From NCBI GenBank assembly GCA_022579005.1, contig MU401501.1, positions 62,001-126,000 on the forward strand: a stretch of DNA of 64,000 nt, in the 5' to 3' direction. The position numbers and the translations under genes are program-made. The DNA is from Poronia punctata. Taxonomy: Eukaryota > Ascomycota > Sordariomycetes > Xylariales > Xylariaceae. Shown one piece after another: positions 33,930 to 46,700 of this stretch; the first letter of the stretch is position 1; the number at the start of each line of letters is the position of its first letter. The notes under the pieces are model-generated. The model had not been told where the DNA came from, did not search any database, and saw only the letters and a program-made list of their open reading frames with translations.

Positions 33930-36900
33930 GGATGCCATGGCGGGCGGTGGGCATATGTACAATATTTCATCCCCTCTTCAGGGACAGCATTATACGTGTA
34001 GACTCGAGAGGGGTTGTTTGGATCTTTGTAAGGCTACCTACCAACTAGGTAGAAACAAGCCTAGCTATAAGACTGTTTTATGTAGCCCGGGCAATATTCA
34101 TTTTTGGAACTACCTAGATGGTCAAGATAATTCAGAATGTGCGGGGAAACCGGGTTTCTTGCCATGAGGAAGGAGCGTCATTCTTTTGACAAAGCCACTG
34201 CCAACCCGTTGTCACGCTTGTAAATTTGTCAGCCACCGCAGAATGAACTGGATAGGGCAAGTAAGGTAGGTACTCGTAGATAGGTAACACCTAGCCTCCG
34301 CAGTTGCCATCAATGCCCTACAGATGTATGTATTTTATTGACCATACCTTACTGTACGAGATTGGCTAGAGTTTCTTAGGTGTGTATCGAAAGAGTAGGT
34401 AGTATAAACCACCATATGGCATCATGGAGGAGGTCTTGCAATCATTAGGTAGATGCAAGCACGCGTCGGACGCGCCTAGGTAGGTATCTTGGCGGATTGG
34501 CAATCATGTATTGAGGGAAGAAGCCGGCATACATTGATCAAGGGATTGTGTAATATCTCGGTACCTACTCGTAGTCGGAATGCTCGTATACTTTAGTAGC
34601 GGGCAGCTTCGGGACGAGTGCCGAAGCTCGAGAGAAACACTCGACTAGTTATTACGTGTAGAGAGCTTGGTCGAGGAAGAGTGAAATTGCTACCGATTGC
34701 TAAACGGTCTAGAGCGTTATCTAATAACTTATTAAGCCCGCCCAGGTGGATCGATGACATGTGAAAGTGGTTCTCGCCGTTTGTACTATATTAGCTCCCA
34801 GTCCGGCCTGTTCGCCATAATCAAAGCAAGCCACATTTTGACAGGCCATGATCTACATTAAAGTCTTCTGGGAAGCCCTACTTTGTACAACCACTGACCA
34901 TGTTTCAGGATCATGATGGCTTATATCACGCCCCGGGATTGGTTTCGCTACCACGATGGCTGCAGGAAAGGAAATTTCCATGTCAGCATCTGTACATGGT
35001 CTTGCGTGGTCCGTGGCTAGGGTGATGGTGGCCATATCTCGGCTGTAAATCAGGTACTAGGCAGGTACCAGTGAAGTGGGCAGAGGATCTAGTCTAAAAG
35101 GAGGGGATCCATAATAGTGGAAGATGAGGCGGAGACAATAACGGGTAATGATGGGGGCAATAACACCATCGTGAGGACAGGCAAACTGGTAGTACTGGGT
35201 GCGCACCAGTCTACAAATATGATGCCTTGAACATACTTGTACATGGAGGTAGGAATACTAACTAAAAGGACAAGTAGGTACACATTCAAGACTGGCAACT
35301 TGCAAGCGAGTTCAAGGAATTCATTTCGGCCTCGCTTCGACGTTGCGCTGTTGCTTAAAATTACAGATGCTAGCACGGGCCATCGCGCTAACCCGCGTCG
35401 AGGGCAGCGAATGATGAGCATAATACATCTAGTAAATTAGCCTCGTCAATGCATAATGCGCTACTGTCTTTACCTAAAATTTTTCGATCTATGTCCCTGG
35501 TTAGTCTAGTCGCAGTACATACGAGTATTCCAAGTTGTATCTGAATTCTGCATCAAAATTACGTATAGACATTGTAGGCTTGGTGACAAATAATGCGTGC
35601 CGGAGAACCGTGGACTGCAGTCTATAATTGTCATGATATTATTGGTCATCTTTCTAACGGCTGGGACGCTTCCCGTCTTGAATGACGCCCAATGAAAGAT
35701 CATACCGCAGGGTATAAACTTTCAAAACAGGTAATAGAAAAAGAAAGTTCTCTATGCCTACTACTAATGTTGGTATGCACCGTCTATCAATAACCCAAAG
35801 TACAGGTAAATCCGTGTAGTGCGTGGCTGCTTAAGCGAACAGTCGCTTACTAAGTCCATGTGCAATTTTGTACTGTAGGTCAGGGATTATTGTAGGTGTA
35901 ATACGTTTTTCCCACGTGTCAAGTCAGAGGACATTTGGAGGAACAGGACTGTATAAGTCAAGAGGGAAGGTCAAAAGGTGCCGTCCAATCTCTTTTGGGT
36001 TGGAAAGGGAATATTCAATTCATTCACAGGCTGCCAAGTTCATCCAAAGCCCGACATCCTAGGGGATAAAATTTCAATATTCGCCTGTCAAAACTATGTC
36101 CGATAGTAGGACGCGTACATGGACAAGAACTCTACCAAAATCGTGTATCGTGCCATGTCACTTATAAATATTGCTGCGACAACCTGGGGGGCATCAGGAA
36201 GAGGAAGCGCATGTGAGTAGTTCACAACGCAGTCTAACAAGCTGGTCAAACTAATGGGGTACCTAAACGAAAGGCTGCGCATCGGCAAGGCAGAGGCTCT
36301 ACTCGTACCAACTGAAATAAAGAAGTTCTTCGGAACCGGCTCCGTAGATCAGGGACTCGGAACTAGGCGGAAACAATTGGTAATGTCACAACCCCGATCT
36401 CCAATGCGTTTTGAACGATTTCCAGTTAGCGCCAACTACGCGGAGAGATCTCAGGTCTAGCTTACCCGCTCGACAGTGATTGCCTCGATGCGCATGACCT
36501 GCCAAAAGGAGCTTAATAAGAGAATGAGTACATACGATCGGTTTGAGGTTGAACCGCTATTCTACATGCCTACATACAATCTTCAAATGCATTCAACAGA
36601 TGGAGGGATTGGAAACCAAGATGGTGTGTAACTATGTACATGCAGCTGATTGCTGAACTTCAAATAGGTACCTTAAATTTCCGCACGTGTCTACTACTCG
36701 TATGTAGGTTAGGACATCATGTCTCATTTGAGCAACAGTCGCGTCCAGTCATGCAGTCTACCTAGCTACGTTAGTAGGTAGATTACCTATTCCAGTCTGC
36801 GGATTGCAAGGTGACTACATATGCTGGTGAAGATTACATTTATATGCAAATTCGCCGGTAGTGTGCAGATAGTTAACCGGTATGTATGTATAGTACTTTT

Positions 36901-39773
36901 ATTACTTACATATGTGCTTACATCCCAGTACCTGGGTCATGCAGGTTGAAGTAAGTTTACTTGCAGCCATATCCGAGGGACCGCGATAGGTTTTCACGCA
37001 GTTACTTTACTAGACTAGATAGTCTACCTTAAATTAGTTACCTCAACATAGCGGTTTTTGCATCTGCCTAGGAAAATTATCGTAAGTTGTCATGCGATTT
37101 CAGGTTATTTTTACCTAGCTACATGTAGGGAAGTTTTTTGTTATACATTCTAAGTACCTCCTTCCCATCCGTATAAATCGACACGTCTCGAGCTTCCTAC
37201 CATTTCTAATCGCCTATCCTTCTTTCCTCCAATTTGGTCTACTTCGGATACCACCGCTCTTTCCGTGTATTCCGGGCGTCTCTGTCTTCACGAAATCTTT
37301 GGGCTGGGTTGTGGCTTCTGTGTGTGAGGCTCGAAATCCCTGCTCATACCCCAACCTAGAAGCTTTTAAGCCCTTCTAGAAGCCAGCCCACTTGTAAATT
37401 TCCTTGGGCTGTTTAGCATAATTGATCATTTAACTGCTTGAAATACCTGAGACATGACTGGTTCATGCGAAAAAGACTTCTTCCAATTCCCACAATCTGT
37501 AGCTCTCAGATTGGAATTCGGAGCTATCTTGGACTATACTACTAATGGCTCTACATAGTACAGGCACAATCGCATTGGCAACCTTATGCAATAGACTAAA
37601 CGAGATCACAAGACGCGGGCGCGAAGGCAATTGAAGAGTAACAGGCCCTTCCACAGTCCCGGACCTCTTGCCACACCGATCGCTGGATTTGGGAGCAAAA
37701 GCACATTGATGATTATAGATCGCCGTCTCCGACGCGAGAGATCGTCAACAAATTACCACGATGCTTGAACAGGCCGACCACCCTCGTCTAAGACCGAACA
37801 TGGTTTCTAAAGCACAGGACTGTACAAACAGGCTATCTCGTAAGCGCGCCGTGGGAAAAGTCTTTCCTAGGCAACTGTATCTGCTTGTTCTTGTTGCAAG
37901 AAATGGCCTTTCTCTCATTTCTCTGTACGACATGATGCTGGCCCCTCCGGCTGTCGGGACTCGGGACTTCTCCTTCGCGCCCATCTCGTTTGAGACTGTT
38001 TTATTTGGCGCCCGGCCAAGTAATCCGTCCTGAAGACTATCGAAAACACTCGTTGAGGACTCGTTTCCAGGAAAAGACTTGGTGGTTAATGCTCCGAACA
38101 CTAGATTACCCTCCCTTGCTCTTCTGTTCGGCAATCTGCCTGCCTACATTACTTACTTAGCACGACCCGGGCTAGGTAGGTACTCTGGGGCCTTGCTGTT
38201 CCACGGCCCTATGGCATGTCAGCATCGTAGTAGCTCTTTACTTTCGCTACTATAACCACCCTAGTCTTAATTGTATGCCTCTCAGTGGAGGTGTGTGTGA
38301 GCGGCCCAACTGCCCGATACTTGTCTCTCATTTGCCTTAGAGCTGCCAGCCTCTGTGTTGCGCCACCCATGAGCCGGCAGTCTGACCTTTCAGGGATTAT
38401 CACCGCCCTTAGCTTGGTTGACAAGCATTCAAGCAGGGACCTGGTTGATGTGAGTCGATTAAGTGTGGGCACCTGTACTATTCGCTTGATTATGCTGCCT
38501 ACTCTCCCTTTTCCCTACGCTGTTTACGCATGGCCCAACCGCATACACGTATGTGGTCGCTCCTTGTTTCACTTCTTCGTTCGCCCCTTCTCCCGTCTTG
38601 CTCCGTGTTCTTTTCCGCCATACACGCTACATTTTTAAGCTTGAGTGCTTGTGTCTTTGTCGGACCACTTTAGTCCCGCCGAGATTAGCTTGATACTACC
38701 TTGCAAACCTTGCCCACGGCGCTTGTCTGGATTTGTTGCCCCCCCCGGTCTTTTCGATCCTACCGGTTCTGCCCAGAGCTCGATCCGCCGTGGTGGTTGC
38801 GTCCGCCCCTAGTTGCATCATCACCCTCGGCCGGGGGGTCTCGTCTGGTTTCTATATCCGGAGACGAAGCCCATGGCATAAGATCCCCAAATTATGCTAC
38901 CGTCATCGTCGGTCAAGGTACGCGAACCTGCACGCCCGTTCAGGAACGATACTGGTCTTGTACAGATCAAATCCGGCCAAGTGCTTTAATCTTTTGGATA
39001 GACGTGACCTAGTCCAGGTCCTTGTTCCGTCAATCCCCAACCGCATCCTAGTCTAGGATGGTAACCAAGAGGGAAATCAGACGATGTAATGCAGCACGCC
39101 TGCCCTAATACTCTCTAACATTTTGTCACCCATATATTAGACCAACTAAGGGGAACAGGAATAACGGCTGATCCCCGTAGTCGAACACATAAGGTGGCAA
39201 CCAGGTTTGAACCGTTGTCTTTGCCAGAATATACAGAGCTTGTTTATTCTTATCTTTCTTTTCTTTTTCTCCTATCGACTCCCCTGCCTACCTTAACTAT
39301 CAGAAAATTACATTGTCCAGCCAAGCACCCCAACGTCACCGCCATCAACATCGATATCGACATCAACATCAACATCATAGCAAACAGCATCTTGGGACAT
39401 CCTGCACGCACGGGGCGCACTAGTCACCAACACATGTGCTCAGTTGTCGGTGTGGCACATTCTCCGACTTTTACTTTGACAGGGAGCGATCACGACGTCC
39501 GGCCTTCTCGAAACGCGCCGTATAGGGTTCCCGTTGTCCACCCACCAGAAACCTCTAGGGGTTTCGCTTCTACACTTTCTCACCGTTCAGAGGCCGGCGA
39601 CCGTTCAGGGCGGTTCGCTCTGGCGGGACCCATGTATCGAGGACACGCTGGCGGGCAACTATCGAATAGCACCAGACTACCATGTCGAATATTCTACACA
39701 AGAGCCTCACCCGGGGGAGCAAAGCCAAACTCCGCACGCATACGACTCACATCATCACCATCGGGGGAGTACG
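33930..39773. other. Gene-poor intergenic region and probable leader of the Myb gene
   Basis: About 5.8 kb without a supported gene. Most open frames are short and start at GTG or TTG. TACGAGTA or TACTCGTA occurs at 34271, 34566, 35520, 36300 and 36695, and TAGGTAGGTA at 34477 and 38173. A perfect 8-bp stem with an 8-nt loop lies at 34605-34628. From about 38 kb the plus strand becomes GC-richer and pyrimidine-rich, which may be a long leader or an unresolved 5' exon of the Myb gene; the Myb frame itself stays open from about 39534 without an ATG before 39774. Confidence 0.5.
34605..34628. repeat. Small stem-loop, 8-bp arms
   Basis: AGCTTCGG and CCGAAGCT are exact reverse complements around the 8-nt loop GACGAGTG. 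It lies in an intergenic stretch rich in TACTCGTA motifs. No function is evident. Confidence 0.5.
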
Positions 39774-40734
39774 ATGCAGCAACATTCGACGCACGGCGGC
39801 ATACATGAGCAGTCGCAGCCGCACTCTCACCACGCAATGTCGCAACACCATCCTGCTCACCCCGCCCACCATCACCACCACCAGATCTTGATGGATCCTG
39901 GGCACCTTGGGGGCCACCCCGCCGCTCGCCATATGAGTAGTCACCAGCCTCCACATTATGGCGCTGCCCCATCGTCTCATGCTGTTGTCGGGGCGCCATT
40001 ATACCCGGCCTTGACGCCTCCTCAACCCCATAGCCGAGGCACGAAACGTCCACGCCCGGACGATCTCGACATTTCAGTCTCTGGCATCCCCGACCTCGAT
40101 CATGGCGAGCTCGACCAGATGCAGCAGGCTTCTATGGGGGCTGCGTATGCCCAAGCCGCGGCCTCGGCTGCCCCAACCCACCATCATCACAGACTCCCTG
40201 ACCACGGCCCACCAGTTAAAATGATGAGACGCGAAGGAGAAGGAAGTATGGGAGGTAGTGCGGGTGGGGCGCCGAGCGTTGTGGGACAAGTTGGCATGCC
40301 CGACCCTGCGCCTCGGCCTAGAGGGCCGAAGTTGAAGTTTACACCCGAAGACGATGCGCTGCTTATAGATTTGAAGGAGAATAAGAGTTTAACTTGGAAG
40401 CAAATAGCCGACTTCTTCCCAGGGCGATCTTCGGGGACCCTTCAGGTGCGTTATTGTACCAAGTTGAAAGCGAAGACAACGCAGTGGTCCGAGGAAACGG
40501 TAAATATTCGCCTACATGGGGTTCCCTTTCCATCCGGCTTGATCCAAACCAGGGACTAACTATGGGCGTGACCAGGATCAGAAGCTTCGGACGGCGCTTC
40601 AAGACTACGAAAATGAAAAATGGCGCTTTGTCTCTAATAAAGTCGGGCCAGGCTTCACCCCCCAGGCTTGCCGTGAGAGGGCAGCACAGCTTTCCGGAGA
40701 GATTCCAGAAGAGGCGGCAGTAGAAGAAGCATAA
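39774..40734 (+). CDS. Two-repeat Myb/SANT DNA-binding protein (5' end uncertain)
   Basis: Two exons, 39774-40499 and 40576-40734, give 294 residues from the first in-frame ATG. A His/Gln-rich N-terminus precedes a Pro-rich middle, then a first Myb repeat KLKFTPEDDALLIDLKENKS..WKQIADFFPGRSSGTLQVRYCTKL. The 76-bp intron (GTAAAT, branch GACTAAC, CCAG) joins EET to DQKLRTALQDYENEKWRFVS, opening a second repeat that ends TPQACRERAAQLSG. Two tandem repeats suggest a sequence-specific transcription factor. The same frame runs open upstream to about 39534 and reads protein-like (NYRIAPDYHVEYSTQ), so a short 5' exon is likely. One untested candidate is an ATG at 38894 with donor GTACGC at 38918 and tandem CAG acceptors before 39591 and 39609. 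His runs are encoded by CAC/CAT repeats. Confidence 0.8.
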
Positions 40735-43700
40735 TCACAATCAGCGCCCCCACCAGACTCTCCAGCTACTATAACTATGGACGCCATTTTATTCTCGACA
40801 GATAAGGCGATAACGAAAAATCCGGAACCGAATTATATTTCATATACAATTAATATGCCGTTGATAATAATAACCGATCTAATTCGCAACTGCAACCACG
40901 ATCGAGCTGCGACCCGAAGCTAGCAACAGCACGAAACAGGACTAATTTCAACGTATCAAACCAATACGCTTTCCCTGGGTGGAGGGGGCTTTTTCAATAT
41001 CGAGCGTCGGTCTTCTTCCGGCGTGCCAAGCGTTTCCGGTACAGCCGCTTTTCTCACGGTCCTTACCCCTATCATTCTTACGGTGATGTCCAAAAGGCGG
41101 CCCGTATTCTCAACCTTTCACTTTGCTTGTTTGTACAAAAGTGGCAATGACGGGTGCATGGCTTTCATATTCCGCGGCATATATTATACAACTACATATG
41201 CCGCGTCAAACATTCTGGATTAGAGAAAGCTGCCCAACACTACGATGTCTACGATCTCCCTCTCCTCTCCTCTTCTCTTCTCTTTTAGCCTTCTTTCATT
41301 TCTCTTTTTCTCGGCGACGGTGGTATTAGACAGCGATATGCACGGGGCAAAAACGGAGGTCTTTTGATTGGCGTTACCACCTTTACCATGACCCCCTTGG
41401 GTTGACATACCGTACATAATACAGGCGTCTGGGACGTCACAAAACATGATTCATCTCTTTTGTTCCATTTGCTTATTAAGCTTCATCCCAACCTGGTTTC
41501 TAACCCCCTTCTTCTCTCTCCGCTCCCTTCAATCAGTGGGTCGGATGGCCAGCCGGCATGGCGAACAGACAGACTTCTTAACAACCTTGAAGTCCCTCAA
41601 GGGATATATGGGTCATGTATCCATATTACTTGTCAACGGGGTGTTTTTGTGGGTAGATTAGCAAGGAAATGCATCCAATGTCTTTAGGTATTTGCGGTCG
41701 GATAGGAAGAAAGATACCCCCGGGCGACAGTGGTTTCAAGGTATGGAATGGAATAGGCTGGGGTAATGGCAGTCAGGCAGGTCAGCAAGGCGAGGCAGCT
41801 GTGAAGCACACGGGCAACTGGTCTGATGCAGGTACCATCCAAATTACAGGCGATAAAAAGAGAAAACCAGCGATTCGTTTCAGGCAAAATATGTGCCACG
41901 GTGGGTATGTGGAAACAAAGGCAGAAGGCAATGCTCCGTATGGGTTGGCCAAGAGAAAAGTGAGAGCCGGCAAGTAAAGGTCCCCTGCCAAATCTAGACA
42001 ACGATCGCTGGCCAATCTCGACGCAGGCCGGTAGTTCGTACGATGCTCGAGGGAGGATCTTGTACTTTGAACGCGCGCGCTCATCATTTGTCACATTGCC
42101 TTTGCCATACCGCATCTACCCTCGTAGACTACTGTCACAGCACATGGGGAATCGCTTACCTATTGGCCTGTTGTCCCAAACGGTGAGCTTCCCAAGTAAC
42201 ATGGCAACATGGCAACATGACGGCAACCCGGCCGGAACAGCTAGGGATTTCGATTGTACTCGATAAGTACCTACTCCTGCACCTAGGAGATATACTTGAT
42301 GTCGGGCCACCGCACTGCCTGTCATATATCTCTGCAAGGCATATACAAGGTAAGAAGGATGTGTTCAAATCTGGACCAGCCCGAGCCTCGTTCAAGAGTG
42401 CCGAGCTGTGATTTGTTTCTTCTTTCCCGTTTTGCCTATAACGGTTGTCAAATATAGCAGATTGTCATGTTCATCTGGCAGTTATAGCAACGGTATTAAC
42501 CCACCCACCAGCCACTAGATTCTTGTCTATGCTCAGTAGGGAGGGGCTTATGTCTGAGGCCCACGCTCGGATCGTTAAGACGGTAGGTAACGAGCTTTCA
42601 ATCTGGCCTCCCAGGTTCTCCACTGCCCAAGTATCTCCTGTAAGGTAGGTACCTAATACCTTGGCTACAAAGGAAAAAAAGGCAGGTGAGTGTCCAGAAG
42701 AAACGGAGCCGGCTCTAGGCGAACCCCTGGCACACACCAAGAGGAATACAGGGATGGATATATAACTACAGACGTCAAAACACCCAGCGTGCCAGCGTCC
42801 ACTCGGTCCAACCGCTGGATAGAAAAGTACAGAGATATGCAAGTGCGAAACAAGGGGGAAACAAGACGTAAAAACGTGGGAGGCGGGGCTGGGGTGTGTT
42901 TGCTGCTACGCGCCCAAACAGGGAATCACGCCCTCTGATCAAGGTAGGGACGATACCGTCGAGATCTGTTACGCCCCTTGGCTGCATACATAAGGTACAT
43001 AGTAGACAACGGTGGCACTTTCTTCCTCGTCCGCATGTCTCTTTGTGGCGAGGCACTACCGCGTGGGCGTGGGCCCGTGGACGCGAGATGCGATGCGATG
43101 CGATGTGTGTATGCGCTGTCATCGTCACACTCTTAATACAGCTCTGTTATAGCCTGAAATCCCCTGTCCCTTGCTTACTTACCCTTTTTGCTCCTTGTCC
43201 TCCTCCCCTCACCCTCTTTTCCCCCCAATTTTACCGACTGATCTCTTCATCTCAACCTTTTTTTTTAGATGCCAAACTTTTCTCGTCATCCCTGTCTCCT
43301 CGTTGGGGGTTGCTTGACTTCCTGTCTCTTTTCTCTTTTTACACTTTTTCAATGCTAGGCATCTATGAAACAGGTGCTATGTAGGCATGTACACTGTAAG
43401 CATGGACCGACCTGATAAAAAGATGGGTGTACGATACGGTAAAGGATGAATACTTTTAGGTAGTTGCCATCCATCCGCCCAAATGGGTAAAATGGTCCGC
43501 GAAAACAAACACGAGAGAGCGGCCTAGCCGACCATGTCCCACGGTTCGGAGAATTCAAGTTTTTGCGCGGCACGTATAGGTAACTGTAAGTCGATACCTA
43601 TGTAGGTATGTAATTAAAGGTGATATAGGTTATTACTACTACTATCGAAGAGATAAAGCTACTCGTAAATAGCCTGGCTCATCTAATATATCCAAAGTAC

Positions 43701-46700
43701 CTACCTAGTTTAATAGAACGGTATATAGGTTAGCATAGATGATTGTAGACGAGGACTACTACTACTACTTGGTCGGCATGCTGGTCAAGTTACCTAAAGT
43801 ACATACCTCGTAAACTCACAGGTACCGTATCTAGGTGCTTACATTACTTGTTTACTTTACTTACGTTGGTAAAGTAGTTTATAATAAGGTAGGTACCCAG
43901 ATAGGCGAAGGGTCATTGATTGGGTAATGGGTACCTATTGGAAGCCCTTGCTTTACGTTATTTATGTCTGACAAGTTTAATCGATCTATCTAATCTACCC
44001 CCTTGCTTGAATCAAGCAAAGACGCCAACTTTGATGTTTGTGTTTAATCTGTCTACTATGTACATTTATTTGGTAGACTTTGTATCTTTCTTTTCATCTT
44101 TCTTCTGCCGCTGTGCAAGTAGGTATGCGTATTTCGAACCGGACATACATGGTATACCGACCTACCTGCCTGATAAGTCATGTATAGACACGTACAGTTA
44201 GGTAGGTAGCAGTATATTATCTGAGCGAGTCTCGAAATGATCTAACTATTAAAAGTCATTTTTAACGAAAAATAAAAAAAGTCGACAAGCGTTACATTTA
44301 AAAGAATCTCTCCCCCGATTTAGCCTCTTGATGCGACGTACATTTGTGACGGGACCGAACCAAACCAACATGGAGTTTTTATTCTAGTCTAGCGCATTTC
44401 TTTTTACCCCAGCTTACTTGTAGATCTGACCGTTGAGAAACAAATAATGGGACTAGGCTAGGATAGGTTAATTACGATTATCGAGAGCTCCGAACCTACC
44501 TACTATTACGTGTGTACTCGTACATACGAGTTGAATTTACAAGTGTATGGATTAGATTAGATTAGATTAGGTGAGAATATGTTGACTTGTTTACATGTAA
44601 ATAGATATATCAAGAAAAAGGAAAGAGAGGCGGACAGATAGACAGAATTAGTTAGGGCGGCTTGGTTTTTCTTTTTTGTTTTTGCGGATTATCAAATCCC
44701 TTTAACTGCCGGCCGGCCCTACGAGTACGTATGGGCGAAGGGCTTTGTTGGCTTGGTTAGGTAATGTGTGGCCCTACCTAGACCAGGTAGGTAGCATGCA
44801 TGTATTTGCGTTTCATAACCTTCATGTTCATATGGAACGGCTCGGCTTGCAGCCTTGCAGGTATATATGCCATCGTGCGTTTGTTTACTTGAACGTATTC
44901 TTCTTTAGGTTTCAAGATGAGTGGTTGCGCAGGTAAAAAGTACCGTGCCTGCCTATAAGTAGACCATATTGATTACGATTAGGTACATCTAAGCACTTAC
45001 ACATAGTTAGGTAGGTACTAGTTTTTAGACAGGCCAGGTGAGGTGGTTGAGATTGAGATTGAGATTGGAAAATCTTGCTTTTGCTTTAAAAATTTGATAG
45101 ATGCCGTTCAACCCTGTCGGGGGATGTACACGTACTCGTAGGTATTACAAATTTCTAGTTAGTCTACCTACTTACCTAACCTAACGTATCTGGGTAAATT
45201 ACGGGTACGACCAGGTCTTATTTCCCTCTCCACGCTAATCAGAAAGCATCACTGCTCGTATCTTAGACTCGCGTACCGTAGGAACCGTGGCTTTGCCGAG
45301 AACAGACAGGTCCAGGTACGGGGACATCCTGCGACCACACAGTAGGTATCTAGGTTAGACTAGTATCTAAAACCTGCGTCTAGTAAACTAGGTAGGTATT
45401 CCGAAGGTGGGGGTGACGGACAAAGGAAAGGGAAGAGCGGAGAGGAGAGGAGAGGAGAATAGAAGTGGTGGAACAAAGAAGAGGCGTCTGTGAGATTATA
45501 ATAATAAAAACAAGGTTTGATGGTTCCCCTGCGGGTCGGTTGGTCGGTCGGTTCTTCCTGCGACCGTAAATGCAGCCAAAACACGCGGTTCGTCGACCGA
45601 GGTGGTATTTTTCCGTTCCTGTTTGTTTGTTTGTTTGTGCTTCCTATCCAGCCTTCTTTTTACTTTACTTTAGTTTACTGCTTTATTTGGGAGCAACTTA
45701 ACTTACTACATCTTGGTTTCGCGTATGATGAGTATTATAGCAAGGTTACATACAGTTTTTGTTTGCTTTGCTTTGCATCTCGGAAACGTCAACCGATTCC
45801 AAGTCTAAAAAAACCCGGATCGCCTGTCCCGTTAGCAACCGTTCTGTGTATCTGACAGCTCAGCTAACCTAGTTTAGCGGCATATGCTAAAAGTTTAGGT
45901 CTGCTACCTAATACCTATCGTGCATTACATTAGCCTTGGTATAAAAAAAAAGTAGGTAATAACAGCTTCCTTCTTGAAACTTGATGGAGCAGGGTCCGAT
46001 GCGTGACATTCTGTATTCGATCGATCTACAATACTGGTCCTGCATTATACCCCTCCTGTCTAGACTAAGCTCTTCTGTGCAGAAATACGAAGATGTGCTC
46101 CGTTGATTAATGTGCCAATGGTGAGGGGATAGGAACAGAGGATTACCTATCTCGTTTCGTCAAGTTTTAGTTGATGTTTGACTCTGTTGTTATTCTATAT
46201 ATTGTGAGATAGGGTAGAACAACCTCCAGAAGGCCGGAAAAATGCCAAGACACATGTTCACCCGACCAACCTAACCTAATATTTTCAAGGTTAGCGGGAA
46301 TCGGGATTGAAAATAATTATGTAGGTATTAGGTAGGTACCTATTGACCGCGGCAGGTCCGCGTTGATAGAAAATTACCTACCTAACCCCAAAGAAAAAGA
46401 GATGATGCATCATGATCTGCTCTCATGCAGAGAAAACGGGTCACGGCAAACGAGAAATTGACAAGGCAAATAGGGGATCGGCCGGTCGGTCGGTCGGTAC
46501 CTATTAGACTTGAAGTCTGGGTAGACATGCAACATGTCAAAATGCAAGATTTCCTTGTCGGAGGGCATTTCCCAAGGGGGCTTAGGGCGGATAGGATGGC
46601 GATCAGCGGTCTGGTAAGCTGCGACCGCCCCCCTTCTCTACGATCATTTATGCCAGATTGCGATACAGATATCCGTAGCAGCAAAAATGTTGGTTTTTTG

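Noticed and set aside
37745..38134. 129-codon minus-strand frame
   Set aside because: TTG start, overlapping plus-strand frame, no recognised motif.
39194..39808. 204-codon frame overlapping the Myb gene start
   Set aside because: It is in a different frame from the Myb repeats and shows no domain; the Myb-frame reading is more protein-like.
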